Shown here one piece after another: positions 44,556-57,189 of a DNA stretch of 64,000 nt (position 1 is the first letter of the stretch; each line of letters starts with the position of its first letter). The stretch spans positions 372,001 through 436,000 of the forward strand of contig NC_005085.1 in NCBI RefSeq assembly GCF_000007705.1, written 5' to 3'. Under the pieces are notes generated by a model that made no database searches, was not told where the DNA came from, and saw nothing but the letters and a program-made list of their open reading frames with translations. Source of the DNA: Chromobacterium violaceum ATCC 12472. Its GTDB lineage: Bacteria; Pseudomonadota; Gammaproteobacteria; Burkholderiales; Chromobacteriaceae. The position numbers and the translations under genes were made by a program.

Positions 44556-45247
44556 GTATTGGCAGACTTGAGTGAGAATTCGATGGGCACGATGAAGGGG
44601 TAGGCGATGGCTTCGCCGCCGCGCTTGGCCGGGATGAAGCGCCAGCGCTTGACGGCCGCCAGCGCGGCGCGGTCCAGCCGCGGGAAGCCGCTGCTGCTTT
44701 GCACCGACACCTCCTGCGGCAGGCCCTGTGCGCTGACGTGGACGCGCAGGCGCACGGTGCCTTCCTCGCCTTCCTCGCGCGATACCGTCGGATAGGCCGG
44801 CGCCGGATTGTTCAGGTAGCCGCCGTGGGCCAGCGGTTCGGTGACCGGCAGATCGCGGCTGTCGGCCTTGCCGCCGGCGCTTTTCGGCGCCTCCGCGGCT
44901 GGCGTCGGGGCGGCCGGAGCCGCCGCCGCGCTGATCGCCTTGGCCGGCGCCGGCGCGTCGGCCTGGGTTTTCGCCGGCTGCAGGGCCGGTTTCGACTGGA
45001 CCGTCGGTTTGCTCGGCGCGGGCTTGGCCTGAGGCTGGGGTTTGACAGGTTCTGGCGCCGGGGCGGCCTTGGGCGCGACGGCGGGCTTTTCGGCCGGCGC
45101 CAGCGAAATCATTTCCATCCGCAGCGCCTGGGGCGGGGTGACGGTCTGCGGGCGCGCGGCCATGCCGTTCAGCAGCGCCAATGCCAGCGCGTGCGCGGCC
45201 AGCACGCCGCCCAGGGCGGAATATTGCAGGACAGGAGAGGATTTCAT
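44552..45247 (-). CDS. tonB: TonB energy transducer
   Basis: A 231-residue protein. An N-terminal membrane anchor (about 10-30) is followed by a long Pro/Ala/Lys-rich periplasmic spacer (about 55-130, repeats of KPAP-like units) and the C-terminal TonB domain (about 145-228) with [29 protein letters not shown] and [21 protein letters not shown]. It couples the ExbBD motor to outer-membrane siderophore or haem receptors. A Fur-like palindrome lies immediately upstream. The start at 45247 leaves a normal anchor. Confidence 0.93.
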   Translation of the reverse strand: MKSSPVLQYSALGGVLAAHALALALLNGMAARPQTVTPPQALRMEMISLAPAEKPAVAPKAAPAPEPVKPQPQAKPAPSKPTVQSKPALQPAKTQADAPAPAKAISAAAAPAAPTPAAEAPKSAGGKADSRDLPVTEPLAHGGYLNNPAPAYPTVSREEGEEGTVRLRVHVSAQGLPQEVSVQSSSGFPRLDRAALAAVKRWRFIPAKRGGEAIAYPFIVPIEFSLKSANT

Positions 45248-45253
45248 GTCGGA

Positions 45254-45278
45254 AATGATAATACAAACAATTCTCATT
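45254..45278. promoter_or_regulatory. Fur-like box upstream of tonB
   Basis: AATGATAAT and ATTCTCATT are 8/9 matching inverted arms separated by seven bases, seven bp upstream of the tonB start. The half sites resemble the Fur element, and iron repression of tonB-exbBD is usual. The longer spacer differs from the textbook 19-mer. Confidence 0.6.
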
Positions 45279-45391
45279 TTCCAGTCTGTGGCCGGGCGCC
45301 GCGGCGCCGCGCGCTTGCAATCGCCGCGATCGTCTGCATATTGAGGACAAAGGCCGGCACACCGCCGGCCGCCATACACTGGAATACCAAT

Positions 45392-45943
45392 ATGCAGCAG
45401 TTCGACGGAACCACCATTGTTTCGGTCCGTCGCGGCGAGCGCGTGGCGCTGGGCGGCGACGGGCAAGTGACCCTGGGCAATATCGTGATCAAGGCCACCG
45501 CGCGCAAGATACGCAAGCTGCACGGCGGCAAGGTGCTGGCGGGCTTCGCCGGCGGCACCGCCGACGCCTTCACGCTGATCGAGCGCTTCGAGGCCAAGCT
45601 GCAGAAGCACCAGGGCAACCTCTTGGTGTCGGCGGTGGAGCTGGCCAAGGACTGGCGCACCGACCGCATGCTGCGCCGGCTGGAGGCGATGCTGATCGTC
45701 GCCGACAAGGACCACACGCTGATCATCACCGGCAACGGCGACGTGCTGGAGCCGGAGCAGGGCATCGCCGCCATCGGCTCCGGCGGCGCCTTCGCCCAGT
45801 CGGCCGCGCGCGCGCTGTTCGAAAACACCGACCTCGCGCCGGAAGTGGTGGTGAAGAAATCGCTGGAGATCGCCGGCGACATCTGCATCTACACCAACCA
45901 CAACCACCTGATCGAAACCCTGGGCCCGGACGACGAGGCCTGA
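45392..45943 (+). CDS. hslV: HslV peptidase of the HslUV protease
   Basis: A 183-residue N-terminal threonine peptidase. MQQFDG precedes [23 protein letters not shown], so six residues must be removed to expose the catalytic Thr7; E. coli loses only the initiator Met. Later [14 protein letters not shown] and [15 protein letters not shown] are typical. The long open frame continues upstream into the tonB region, but ATG 45392 is the start used across the family. It forms double hexamers capped by HslU and lies 44 bases from hslU. Confidence 0.95.
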
Positions 45944-45987
45944 ACCCGAATGCAAGGCCCGGCCGCAGCGGCCGGGCGGAGATCGTC

Positions 45988-47334
45988 ATGACGCAAATGA
46001 CCCCGCAGGAAATCGTCCACGAGCTGGACCAGCACATCATCGGCCAGCACAAGGCCAAGCGCGCCGTCGCCATCGCGCTGCGCAACCGCTGGCGCCGCCA
46101 GCAGGTGGCCGAGCCGCTGCGTAGCGAAATCACCCCCAAGAACATATTGATGATCGGCCCCACCGGCGTCGGCAAGACCGAGATCGCCCGTCGCCTGGCC
46201 AAGCTGTCCGGCGCGCCGTTCATCAAGGTGGAAGCCACCAAGTTCACCGAGGTCGGCTATGTCGGCCGCGATGTCGACACCATCATCCGCGACCTGGTGG
46301 ACGTGGCGATCAAGGACACGCGCGAAGCGGCGATCAAGCGCAATCGCACCCGCGCCGAGGACGCCGCCGAAGAGCGCATCCTCGACGTGCTGCTGCCGCA
46401 GCCGCGCAAGCAGCCGTCAGGCTTCTTCGCCGAGGAGCCGGCGGTGGAGGAAAAGCACGAGGACGGCGCCACCCGGCAGAAATTCCGCAAGATGCTGCGC
46501 GAGGGCAAGTTCGACGACAAGGAGATCGAGCTGGAGATCGCCGCGCCGGCCGCCCAGATGAACGTGATGGCGCCGCCGGGCATGGAGGATTTCGCCAGCC
46601 AGTTGCAAGGCATGTTCCAGGGCCTGGGCGCCGGCAAGAAGCAGACCGCCAAGATGAAGGTGGCCGACGCCTTCAAGCAGTTGATCGACGAGGAGGCCGC
46701 CAAGCTGGTCAACGAGGAAGAGCTGAAGGCCGAGGCGTTGAAGAATGTCGAGCAGAACGGCATCGTGTTCATCGACGAGATCGACAAGGTCACCAGCCGC
46801 GGTGAAGGCCACAGCGGCGCCGACGTGTCGCGCGCCGGCGTGCAGCGCGACCTGCTGCCGCTGGTGGAGGGCACCACGGTGTCCACCAAATACGGCATGG
46901 TGAAGACCGACCACATCCTGTTCATCGCCTCCGGCGCCTTCCAGCTGTCCAAGCCGTCCGACCTGATTCCGGAGCTGCAGGGCCGCCTGCCGATCCGCGT
47001 CGAGCTGTCGTCGCTGTCGGTCGATGACTTCAAGGCCATCCTCACCAGCACCAACGCCTGCCTGACGCGCCAGTACCAGGCGCTGTTGGCCACCGAGGGC
47101 GTGGAACTGGCGTTCGAGGACTCCGGCATCCAGCGTTTGGCCGAGATCGCCTGGCAGGTGAACGAGAAAACCGAGAATATCGGCGCTCGCCGCCTGTACA
47201 CGGTGATGGAGAAACTGCTGGAGGAAGTGGCCTTCGACGCCAAGTCCGGCGCGTGCAGGATCGACGGCGCTTACGTCGACGGCAAGCTGGGCGAAGTGGC
47301 CGAGCGCGAGGACCTGGCGCGCTACGTGCTCTAA
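45988..47334 (+). CDS. hslU: HslU ATPase of the HslUV protease
   Basis: A 448-residue AAA+ unfoldase. [37 protein letters not shown] is the family N-terminus, with Walker [14 protein letters not shown] (about 55), the I-domain (about 110-240), Walker [10 protein letters not shown] (about 255) and arginine-finger region [11 protein letters not shown]. The C-terminal EDLARYVL docks into HslV. Length is typical. It follows hslV in the same operon and ends at a strong hairpin. Confidence 0.95.
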
Positions 47335-47369
47335 GCCAGTCCCGCCCTACTCTATATATATGTATGCGG

Positions 47370-47405
47370 AAACGGCGGCCATTTCGGTCGCCGTTTTGTT
47401 TTATA
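47370..47405. terminator. Terminator between hslU and MFS genes
   Basis: AACGGCGGCC (47371-47380) and GGTCGCCGTT (47386-47395) form a 10-bp stem with one G-T wobble, followed by TTTGTTTTA. Converging MFS gene coding ends at 47401, so it may serve mainly hslU. Confidence 0.8.
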
Positions 47406-48726
47406 TAGGCTGCTTCAGCTTGCCGCCCGCCGGCGCGATGGGTTCGAAGGCTTCGGGATGTTGGCGCAGATACCAGTCCTTGACTTCCTCGTGGCTCAGA
47501 TTGAGGAAGCGGTTGACTCCGGGCAGCAATAGCATCGGCGGCACGGTCAGCAGGTGGAACACGGCGAAGAACAGGTAGACGCCGTCCAGCGACCAGCTGG
47601 CCAGCAGGATGCCGGCCAGCGCCGGACCCAGCATGCCGCCAAGCTTGGCCACCAGCACATTGATCGCCGACACCCGCGCGCGGTAAGCCTCCGGCACCGC
47701 CAGCGTGCGGTGGGTCTGGCCGACCAGCATGGTGATGGACAGCAACACGCCTTCGATGCCGAACATGGCCAGCATCAGGTAGGGATGGTCGGTCAGCGCC
47801 ACCACCAGAAAGACGGCGGCGAGCGCCCACATGGCGAAGGCGCGGGCGCGGGGCCGGCTACAGTACTGCAGCAGGCGGTGGGTCAGCCACAGCGAGCCGA
47901 CCAGCAAGCCGCCGCTGGCGGCAGCTTCGCAGGCGCCCAGCCAGATCGCCGGCAGGCCCAGCTGATGCAGCTTGATCGGCAGCAGCGTGATTACCATGGG
48001 GAAATAGGCGGTCATCACCAGCAGTCCCCATAATGCCCAGCTCCGCTCCAGCGGGATGCGCCAGCGCACGCGCAGGCCGCTGCGCACCTGGTCGACGAAG
48101 CTTTCCTCGCGCAGGCTGGCCAGGTCGCGCGGCGGCATCCGGATGCGCAGCGCGCCGGCCGCCGCGACGGCCAGCAGGATGGCGTAAGCGCCCAGGGCGA
48201 GCCAGGCCGGCATGAAGGCCATCAGGCTGCCGCCCACCACCGGGCCAACCAGGTTGCCCACCGACTGCGAGCTCTTTTGCAGCGACAGCGCGTCGGTCAG
48301 CCGCGCCGCCGGCACCAGCTCGGCGGCGATGCTCATCATCGAGGGAAACACGATGGCCCAGGCGAACATCGCCATCGATTCGCTGGCGACCACCCAGGCC
48401 AAGCTATAGAACCGGAACCAGGCCATCGCGGCCAATGCCAGGCCGGACAGCATCGCCAGCAGGATGCCGCCGGCGATCACCCGGTTTTTGGGAAAGCGGT
48501 CGCCCAGCGGCGCGGTCAGCGGCAACGCGATCAGCATCACCAGCGCGGTCAAGGTGCTGAACCAGGCCATGTCGCGCGCGCCGCCCATCGACACCACCCA
48601 CCAGCTGATGCTGACGTAGCCGGCGCCCATCGCCAGGCCGCTCAGCGCGTCGCTCAACATCAGCAGATGAAAGCCGGAAGGCAAGCCTCGCGTTCTTTGC
48701 CTAAGGGAAATGTTCATGGCGCGCAT
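47401..48726 (-). CDS. MFS transporter, EntS-like
   Basis: A 441-residue inner-membrane transporter with 12 likely membrane segments. It has the MFS motif A-like APLGDRFPKNRVIAGG (about 75) and a second-half GQTHRTLAVPEAYRARVSAINVL. The architecture is like the MFS_3/EntS group of exporters, often siderophore or drug related. The start is 48726, or ATG nine bases downstream at 48717, which has a better spaced AGG. A perfect 22-bp palindrome immediately upstream probably regulates it. Neighbouring tonB genes make an iron role tempting but unproven. Confidence 0.8.
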   Translation of the reverse strand: MRAMNISLRQRTRGLPSGFHLLMLSDALSGLAMGAGYVSISWWVVSMGGARDMAWFSTLTALVMLIALPLTAPLGDRFPKNRVIAGGILLAMLSGLALAAMAWFRFYSLAWVVASESMAMFAWAIVFPSMMSIAAELVPAARLTDALSLQKSSQSVGNLVGPVVGGSLMAFMPAWLALGAYAILLAVAAAGALRIRMPPRDLASLREESFVDQVRSGLRVRWRIPLERSWALWGLLVMTAYFPMVITLLPIKLHQLGLPAIWLGACEAAASGGLLVGSLWLTHRLLQYCSRPRARAFAMWALAAVFLVVALTDHPYLMLAMFGIEGVLLSITMLVGQTHRTLAVPEAYRARVSAINVLVAKLGGMLGPALAGILLASWSLDGVYLFFAVFHLLTVPPMLLLPGVNRFLNLSHEEVKDWYLRQHPEAFEPIAPAGGKLKQPI

Positions 48727-48740
48727 CCTGATGATGTAGG

Positions 48741-48762
48741 CATTTCATCCTAACATGAAATG
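48741..48762. promoter_or_regulatory. 22-bp palindromic operator upstream of MFS gene
   Basis: CATTTCAT and ATGAAATG are perfect 8-bp arms around CCTAAC, ending 15 bp upstream of the MFS start. It looks like a transcription-factor operator, for example of a MarR- or TetR-type regulator, which is not encoded beside it. Confidence 0.6.
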
Positions 48763-48992
48763 ACAATGTCACGCCAAGCTATGAGGGAAGTTCTGTTCTT
48801 TCGAGCATTTGACGAAAAATTCAGCTGGTTTTGCCTAGTTTTGCAAAAAATCCACGAGGTCGAAGCATGCTAAAAGCCCTGTCTCAGCAAGAGATGTGCG
48901 CTTTTCTTAAAAAAGCGTAAATTAAAAATCTTTGCAAAACAAGATCTTGGCGGGTTCGTCTTGAAAATCTCCGCATTTTCTCAAAAAACCTG

Positions 48993-49021
48993 TTGACCGA
49001 GGGTGGGGGCGCAGGTATAGT
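48993..49021 (+). promoter_or_regulatory. rRNA operon sigma-70 promoter
   Basis: TTGACC (48993-48998) and TATAGT (49016-49021) with a 17-bp spacer. It lies about 200 bp upstream of 16S and just behind the AT-rich leader. Confidence 0.8.
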
Positions 49022-49097
49022 TCGTCTCCTCAGCTGACGCAGCGAACGAAACAGCGGAAACGAAACGGTTCCGCAGCGACGACGCAGCGGCCAGCAC

Positions 49098-49109
49098 TGC
49101 TCTTTAACA
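49098..49109 (+). promoter_or_regulatory. boxA antitermination element
   Basis: TGCTCTTTAACA matches the bacterial rrn boxA (NusB/S10 binding) exactly, upstream of 16S. A second, shorter copy precedes 23S. Confidence 0.85.
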
Positions 49110-49223
49110 GAACGAATAACCGATAGGTGTAAGTGCTTGGCGAAAGCCGAATACTTGCACTGCAAGAGATAGGAAATACCAGTTATTTCTTTGAACTTGC
49201 GTGCCAGAAATTGCTAAGAGATT

Positions 49224-50762
<1,539 letters not shown>

Positions 50763-50941
50763 GAGACTGGCGATTGCCAAGTACTTACAGCCTATCGGTT
50801 ATTCAAGTTAAGGGCATTTTCGATGAAAATCTGCGCAGCTCTGCGTTGAAAGCCTCCTCGTGTACTCGATGTACACGTCGTCAGCTTTCGCCTGGATCTG
50901 CTTGATTTTGATCGAAAAGGATGTGGTATCAAACGACTACT

Positions 50942-51018
50942 GGGTTTGTAGCTCAGCTGGTTAGAGCACTGTGTTGATAACGCAGGGGTCGTAGGTTCGA
51001 GTCCTACCAGACCCACCA
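50942..51018 (+). tRNA. ileT: tRNA-Ile (GAT)
   Basis: 77 nt including encoded CCA, with anticodon GAT at 50976-50978 in TTGATAA. The acceptor and T-arm (GGTTCGAGTCC) pair normally. It lies in the 16S-23S spacer, as usual. Confidence 0.95.
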
Positions 51019-51104
51019 GTATTTTTTGGGTCAGGCAAGGCGCGAAGAAGCGAAGTGTGCTCATGCACATGAGCGACTGAGCAACGCAGCATCACCCAAA
51101 AAGA

Positions 51105-51180
51105 GGGGGATTAGCTCAGTTGGGAGAGCACCTGCTTTGCAAGCAGGGGGTCGTCGGTTCGATCCCGTCATCCTCCACCA
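51105..51180 (+). tRNA. alaT: tRNA-Ala (TGC)
   Basis: 76 nt including encoded CCA, with anticodon TGC at 51138-51140 in TTTGCAA. The acceptor stem GGGGGAT/ATCCTCC pairs with one G-T wobble. It is the second spacer tRNA of the rrn operon. Confidence 0.95.
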
Positions 51181-51186
51181 TACGCC

Positions 51187-51224
51187 GCAAACAAAATCGA
51201 ATTGAGAAGTTTGATTTTGTTTGC
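51187..51224. repeat. 12-bp hairpin in the tRNA-Ala-23S spacer
   Basis: GCAAACAAAATC (51187-51198) and GATTTTGTTTGC (51213-51224) are perfect 12-bp arms with a 14-base loop. It is a likely RNase III or other processing stem in the pre-rRNA. Confidence 0.7.
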
Positions 51225-51238
51225 GTTGTAAAACGCCC

Positions 51239-51249
51239 GATCTTTAACA
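51239..51249 (+). promoter_or_regulatory. Second boxA-like element before 23S
   Basis: GATCTTTAACA matches boxA at most positions, as commonly found in the spacer of rrn operons. Confidence 0.65.
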
Positions 51250-51433
51250 AACTGAAGAAGCCGAATATATAAGACGGCGAGATGAAAGCGTAGAGTTAAC
51301 TCTTTACGCGGACAAATCGTCATCTTGGGTATTTGATTGTATCTAAGGCTGCGTCGCCATATCAAAAGGGGCGGTGCAGTCGTCGCACAAACACGCTCCG
51401 TCGTTTTGGTGATTTAGGTTACTGAAATGATAG

Positions 51434-54322
<2,889 letters not shown>

Positions 54323-54448
54323 ATCATTTGAGTGGCTTGGAGAATCCAAGGCGCGAAGATAGCGTGTGTGTGCGACACGATCAGATACCGAATATTCAGA
54401 ATCAGAGCGATGCTCTGGTTCAGGCTTCTTGAGTTTGTACCAGTTTAT

Positions 54449-54564
54449 GTCTGGTGGCCATAGCGAGGTGGTCCCACGCCTTCCCATCCCGAACAGGACC
54501 GTGAAACGCCTTAGCGCCGATGATAGTGTGGCATTCGCCATGTGAAAGTAGGACACCGCCAGAC
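54449..54564 (+). rRNA. rrf: 5S ribosomal RNA
   Basis: About 116 nt, GTCTGGTGGCC to CCGCCAGAC, whose ends pair as helix I. Contains the conserved CCCATCCCGAACAG loop. Confidence 0.95.
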
Positions 54565-54575
54565 GCCCATACGAC

Positions 54576-54604
54576 AAAGCCCAGCTCAAAGAGCTGGGCT
54601 TTGC
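54576..54604 (+). terminator. rrn operon terminator hairpin
   Basis: AAAGCCCAGCTC and GAGCTGGGCTTT form a perfect 12-bp stem with an AAA loop, 11 bases after 5S. The T-run is short. Confidence 0.8.
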
Positions 54605-54648
54605 GCATTCCGGCGCGCGAATCGCGCGACTTCCTGCCCGTTTCCATG

Positions 54649-54680
54649 AAAAACCCGCCAGTTGCCTGGCGGGTTTTTTT
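54649..54680. terminator. Bidirectional terminator between rrn and LivJ-like gene
   Basis: ACCCGCCAG (54653-54661) and CTGGCGGGT (54666-54674) form a 9-bp stem with an A-run on the left and seven T on the right. It serves the rrn operon and the convergent binding-protein gene. Confidence 0.88.
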
Positions 54681-54701
54681 ATTGCCGTTCGACAGGGATG
54701 C

Positions 54702-55856
54702 TTACAGTCCCACCCACTTGCCTTGCTTCAGTTGATACAGCGACACCGTCGCCTGCTGGATATCGCCCTTGGCGTCGAACTTCACCGGTCCGGTGACGCC
54801 CTGGTAATCGGTCTTGGCGATTTCTGGCAGATACTTGGCCGGCTCGGCGGAACCGGCGCGCTTCATCGCGGCGATCAGCACCTTGGCGGCGTCGTAGGTG
54901 TACGGCGCGTAGGCCTGGATGTCGGACTGGAACTGCTGCTTGTACTTCTGGCTGAATTCGCCGTAGCCAGGCAGCTTTTCCTTGGGCGCGCCGGCGCTGG
55001 AGGCGTAGCTGCCTTCGGCGTTGTCGCCGCCCAACTTGGCGAATTCCGGCGTGTTGACGCCGTCGGCGCCCATGAAGGCGGCCTTGATGCCGAGCTTGGC
55101 CATCTGCTTGACCATCGGACCCGCTTGGGCGTCCATGCCGCCGTAGAACAGCAGATCGGGCTTCTCGCCCTTGATCGAGGTGAGCACCGCCATGAAGTCG
55201 GTGGCGGTGTTGGTGGTGAATTCGCGTTTCACCACCTTGGCGCCGGCCTGTTCGGCGGACTTGGCGAAGTCGTCGGCCAGGCCTTGGCCGTAGGTGGTGC
55301 GGTCGTCGATGACGGCGACGCGCTTCGCCCCCAGCTTGTCCACCGCGTACTTGGCCAGCGCCTGGCCCTGCTGCAGGTCGTTGGCGATCAGGCGGAAGGT
55401 GTTGCGGTAGCCCTGCTGGGTGAACGACGGGCTGGTGACTGAGCCGGAGATCATAGGGATGCCGGCGTCGGCGTAGATGCGGGAGGCGGGGATGGCGGCG
55501 CCGGAAGTCAGGTGGCCGACGATGCCGGCGACCTTGGCGTCCACCATGCGCTGGGCCACCTGGGTGGCGACCTTGGGATCGGCCTGATCGTCTTCCGACA
55601 CCACTTCGAAGGTGACCGGCTTGCCGTCCAGCGTCAGCTTCTCGGCGTTGGCCTCCTGCACTGCCAGCTTGACGCCGTTGTCGGCGTCGCGCCCCCAGTG
55701 GGCGAAGGGGCCGGTCAGCGGGTTGGCGGTGCCGATCTTGACCACCGCGGAGCCGGCGGCGGCCTGTTCCGGTTGCGGCGCCTGGCTGGCGGGTTTGTTG
55801 CACGCGGCGACGCCTGCCACCAAGGTGCACAGCAGCAGACTGTGTCGGGTTTTCAT
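54702..55856 (-). CDS. Branched-chain amino-acid-type binding lipoprotein (LivJ-like)
   Basis: A 384-residue periplasmic binding protein. The signal sequence ends in LVAGVAAC, a lipobox, so the mature protein begins at Cys19 as a lipoprotein. VVKIGTANPLTGPFAHWGRDADNGVKLAVQEAN and RIYADAGIPMISGSVTSP are typical of LivJ/type I ABC binding proteins. AGGAGAG lies nine bases before ATG 55856; the open frame reaches 55949. No LivHMGF genes are in the window, so it is an orphan ligand-binder, perhaps for branched amino acids or amides. Confidence 0.88.
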   Translation of the reverse strand: MKTRHSLLLCTLVAGVAACNKPASQAPQPEQAAAGSAVVKIGTANPLTGPFAHWGRDADNGVKLAVQEANAEKLTLDGKPVTFEVVSEDDQADPKVATQVAQRMVDAKVAGIVGHLTSGAAIPASRIYADAGIPMISGSVTSPSFTQQGYRNTFRLIANDLQQGQALAKYAVDKLGAKRVAVIDDRTTYGQGLADDFAKSAEQAGAKVVKREFTTNTATDFMAVLTSIKGEKPDLLFYGGMDAQAGPMVKQMAKLGIKAAFMGADGVNTPEFAKLGGDNAEGSYASSAGAPKEKLPGYGEFSQKYKQQFQSDIQAYAPYTYDAAKVLIAAMKRAGSAEPAKYLPEIAKTDYQGVTGPVKFDAKGDIQQATVSLYQLKQGKWVGL

Positions 55857-55982
55857 GATGAATCTCTCCTGATGCTCTTTGTTTATTTTGATAGTTGCGC
55901 CGGTGCTATGGCGTGAGCTTACTGTGTCGGCCGATCCCGCTTTTGTCAATCGAACGGAGTCAGCGCTTGGAGAGAGGCGGCG

Positions 55983-56303
55983 TCAGGACGCGCTGCGCGC
56001 GTTCTTGATGATCTTGTAGACCCACTGCACCGAGATGCCGTGCTTCTGCGCCAGCGAGGCGTGGTTGGCGCCGTTGAATTCGGCCAGGATCTGGCGGTCG
56101 CGCTCGGCCGACTTGCTGCTCTTGCCCAGCGGGAAATAGACGTTCTGGCCGCCCCAGTGCAAGGCCATGCGGCGGGTGATCTCGCGGGCGATCTTTTCCG
56201 CCTGCCTGTCTTCGGTGTTCGCCAGCTGGCGCAGCGCCGCCGTGATGTGGTCGGTCAGGTCTGCCAGCAGTTCCGGTCCCTTGCTGCGAAGTGGTGCCTG
56301 CAT
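55983..56303 (-). CDS. Mor-family transcriptional activator
   Basis: A 106-residue DNA-binding protein of the Mor/C family of phage Mu. It shows EKIAREITRRMALHWGGQNVYFPLGK (the dimerisation part, residues about 37-62) and a C-terminal HTH (HASLAQKHGISVQWVYKIIKNAR). In Mu, Mor switches on middle genes by binding a dyad near the Pm promoter. Here it is divergent from the tail operon and is the only regulator next to it, so it probably activates that operon. It is encoded on the opposite strand from the tail genes. Confidence 0.85.
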   Translation of the reverse strand: MQAPLRSKGPELLADLTDHITAALRQLANTEDRQAEKIAREITRRMALHWGGQNVYFPLGKSSKSAERDRQILAEFNGANHASLAQKHGISVQWVYKIIKNARSAS

Positions 56304-56377
56304 GCGCGCTCCCGCGTTGAGGTTGTTCTGATGGATGCCATTGTTCCATTTCCTCCCCGCGCGAGCCGGATGACCGG

Positions 56378-56394
56378 TGTCAGCTCGATGTCAG
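56378..56394. promoter_or_regulatory. Direct repeat in the Mor-tail operon intergenic region
   Basis: TGTCAG occurs twice, separated by five bases (11-bp period, one helical turn) in the 234-bp gap between divergent mor-like and Gp37 genes. It is a candidate activator site for the Mor-like protein or an RNA-polymerase element. Confidence 0.3.
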
Positions 56395-56491
56395 TGCCGC
56401 ATTTACTAACAGCGGCTACAAGAAACCCACCCCCTCCCTGCTGCATTCTTCGCCACATCCGGCAAGCGACTCCCGCTGGCCGGCAGTCCGA

Positions 56492-56506
56492 GCGCGGTTT
56501 CCGCGC
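56492..56506. repeat. Inverted repeat upstream of the tail operon
   Basis: GCGCGG, TTT, CCGCGC is a perfect 6-bp palindrome, 31 bases before the first tail gene. It may be a hairpin in the leader RNA or an operator. Confidence 0.35.
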
Positions 56507-56537
56507 GTCTCTTTTCCCCTCTGCTTGGAGTTCCGCT

Positions 56538-56996
56538 GTGGCAAGCACTTCCCAGATTGTCGGCGCGCTGTTGGCGCGTTTGCGCGGCGCGGCGCCGCAA
56601 CTGACCGTCGAGTATTTCGCCGGCGCCGAGGACGACTATCCGCTGGCGCATCCGCAGGGCGCGGCCCTGCTGTGCCTGCGCGGCAGCCAGTTCGGCCCGC
56701 TGCGCGACGGCTACGGCCAGGTGCGCACGCTGCAGCTGGCGATCACGGTGTTGCTGAACCAGCGCGATGCCGGCCTGGGGGATTGCGACGCGCTGGACGC
56801 GATACGGCGGGCCTGCCTCGGCTTCGCCCTGCCGGACTGCCAGCCGGCGTGGCTGCTGTCGGAAACCTTTCTGGGTTACCGCGATGGGGTGGCGCGCTAC
56901 GCCATCGCGCTGGCCACCGACACCTTGCAAGTGACGGAGGCCGACCCGGAGCCCGTGATCATGCTTAACGCAGTCTCAAACGAGGAGCAACCATGA
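56538..56996 (+). CDS. Mu Gp37-like tail-completion protein
   Basis: A 152-residue protein of the Gp37 (DUF1834) family, which precedes the sheath gene in Mu-like phages. Recognisable parts are ALLARLRGAAPQLTVEYFAGAED and YGQVRTLQLAITVLLNQRDAG. The start is GTG 56538 because GGAG (56527-56530) is seven bases upstream; the open frame runs further back without similarity. It overlaps the next gene by four bases. The exact structural role is not known. Confidence 0.78.
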   Translation: MASTSQIVGALLARLRGAAPQLTVEYFAGAEDDYPLAHPQGAALLCLRGSQFGPLRDGYGQVRTLQLAITVLLNQRDAGLGDCDALDAIRRACLGFALPDCQPAWLLSETFLGYRDGVARYAIALATDTLQVTEADPEPVIMLNAVSNEEQP

Positions 56997-57187
56997 AGTA
57001 TCTGTATTCCGGTCCGATCAGCGGCGTCACCCTGGGCGACGGCCAGGAAATCATGCTGTTTCCCGGCAAGGAAGTGGAGATGCCGGAAGAACACAGCTAC
57101 ACCCGCACCCTGGTGGCGCTGGGCTACCTGAGCGCGCAGTCCGCGGGCGCAACCATCCCTTCCCATACCGCTGAACAAGGAGAGTAA
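56993..57187 (+). CDS. DUF2635 small phage protein (Mu Gp38-like)
   Basis: A 64-residue acidic protein in the position of Mu gp38, between gp37 and the sheath gene. It has KEVEMPEEHSYTRTLVALGYL. GAGGAG precedes the ATG. It overlaps the upstream gene by four bases. Function in tail assembly is unknown. Confidence 0.75.
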   Translation: MKYLYSGPISGVTLGDGQEIMLFPGKEVEMPEEHSYTRTLVALGYLSAQSAGATIPSHTAEQGE

Positions 57188-57189
57188 GC

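Larger units (their letters stand above)
48727..49223 (+). promoter_or_regulatory. rRNA operon promoter and leader region
   Basis: A perfect 22-bp palindrome is at 48741-48762. The stretch 48780-48960 is AT-rich (TTTTGCC, AAAAATTC), as expected for UP and Fis elements. The main promoter is at 48993 and boxA at 49098. No protein-coding gene is supported here. Confidence 0.7.

Noticed and set aside
44699-45391. Long upstream extension of the hslV frame
   Set aside because: It lies opposite tonB and the Fur-like site; HslV homologues start at the ATG at 45392.
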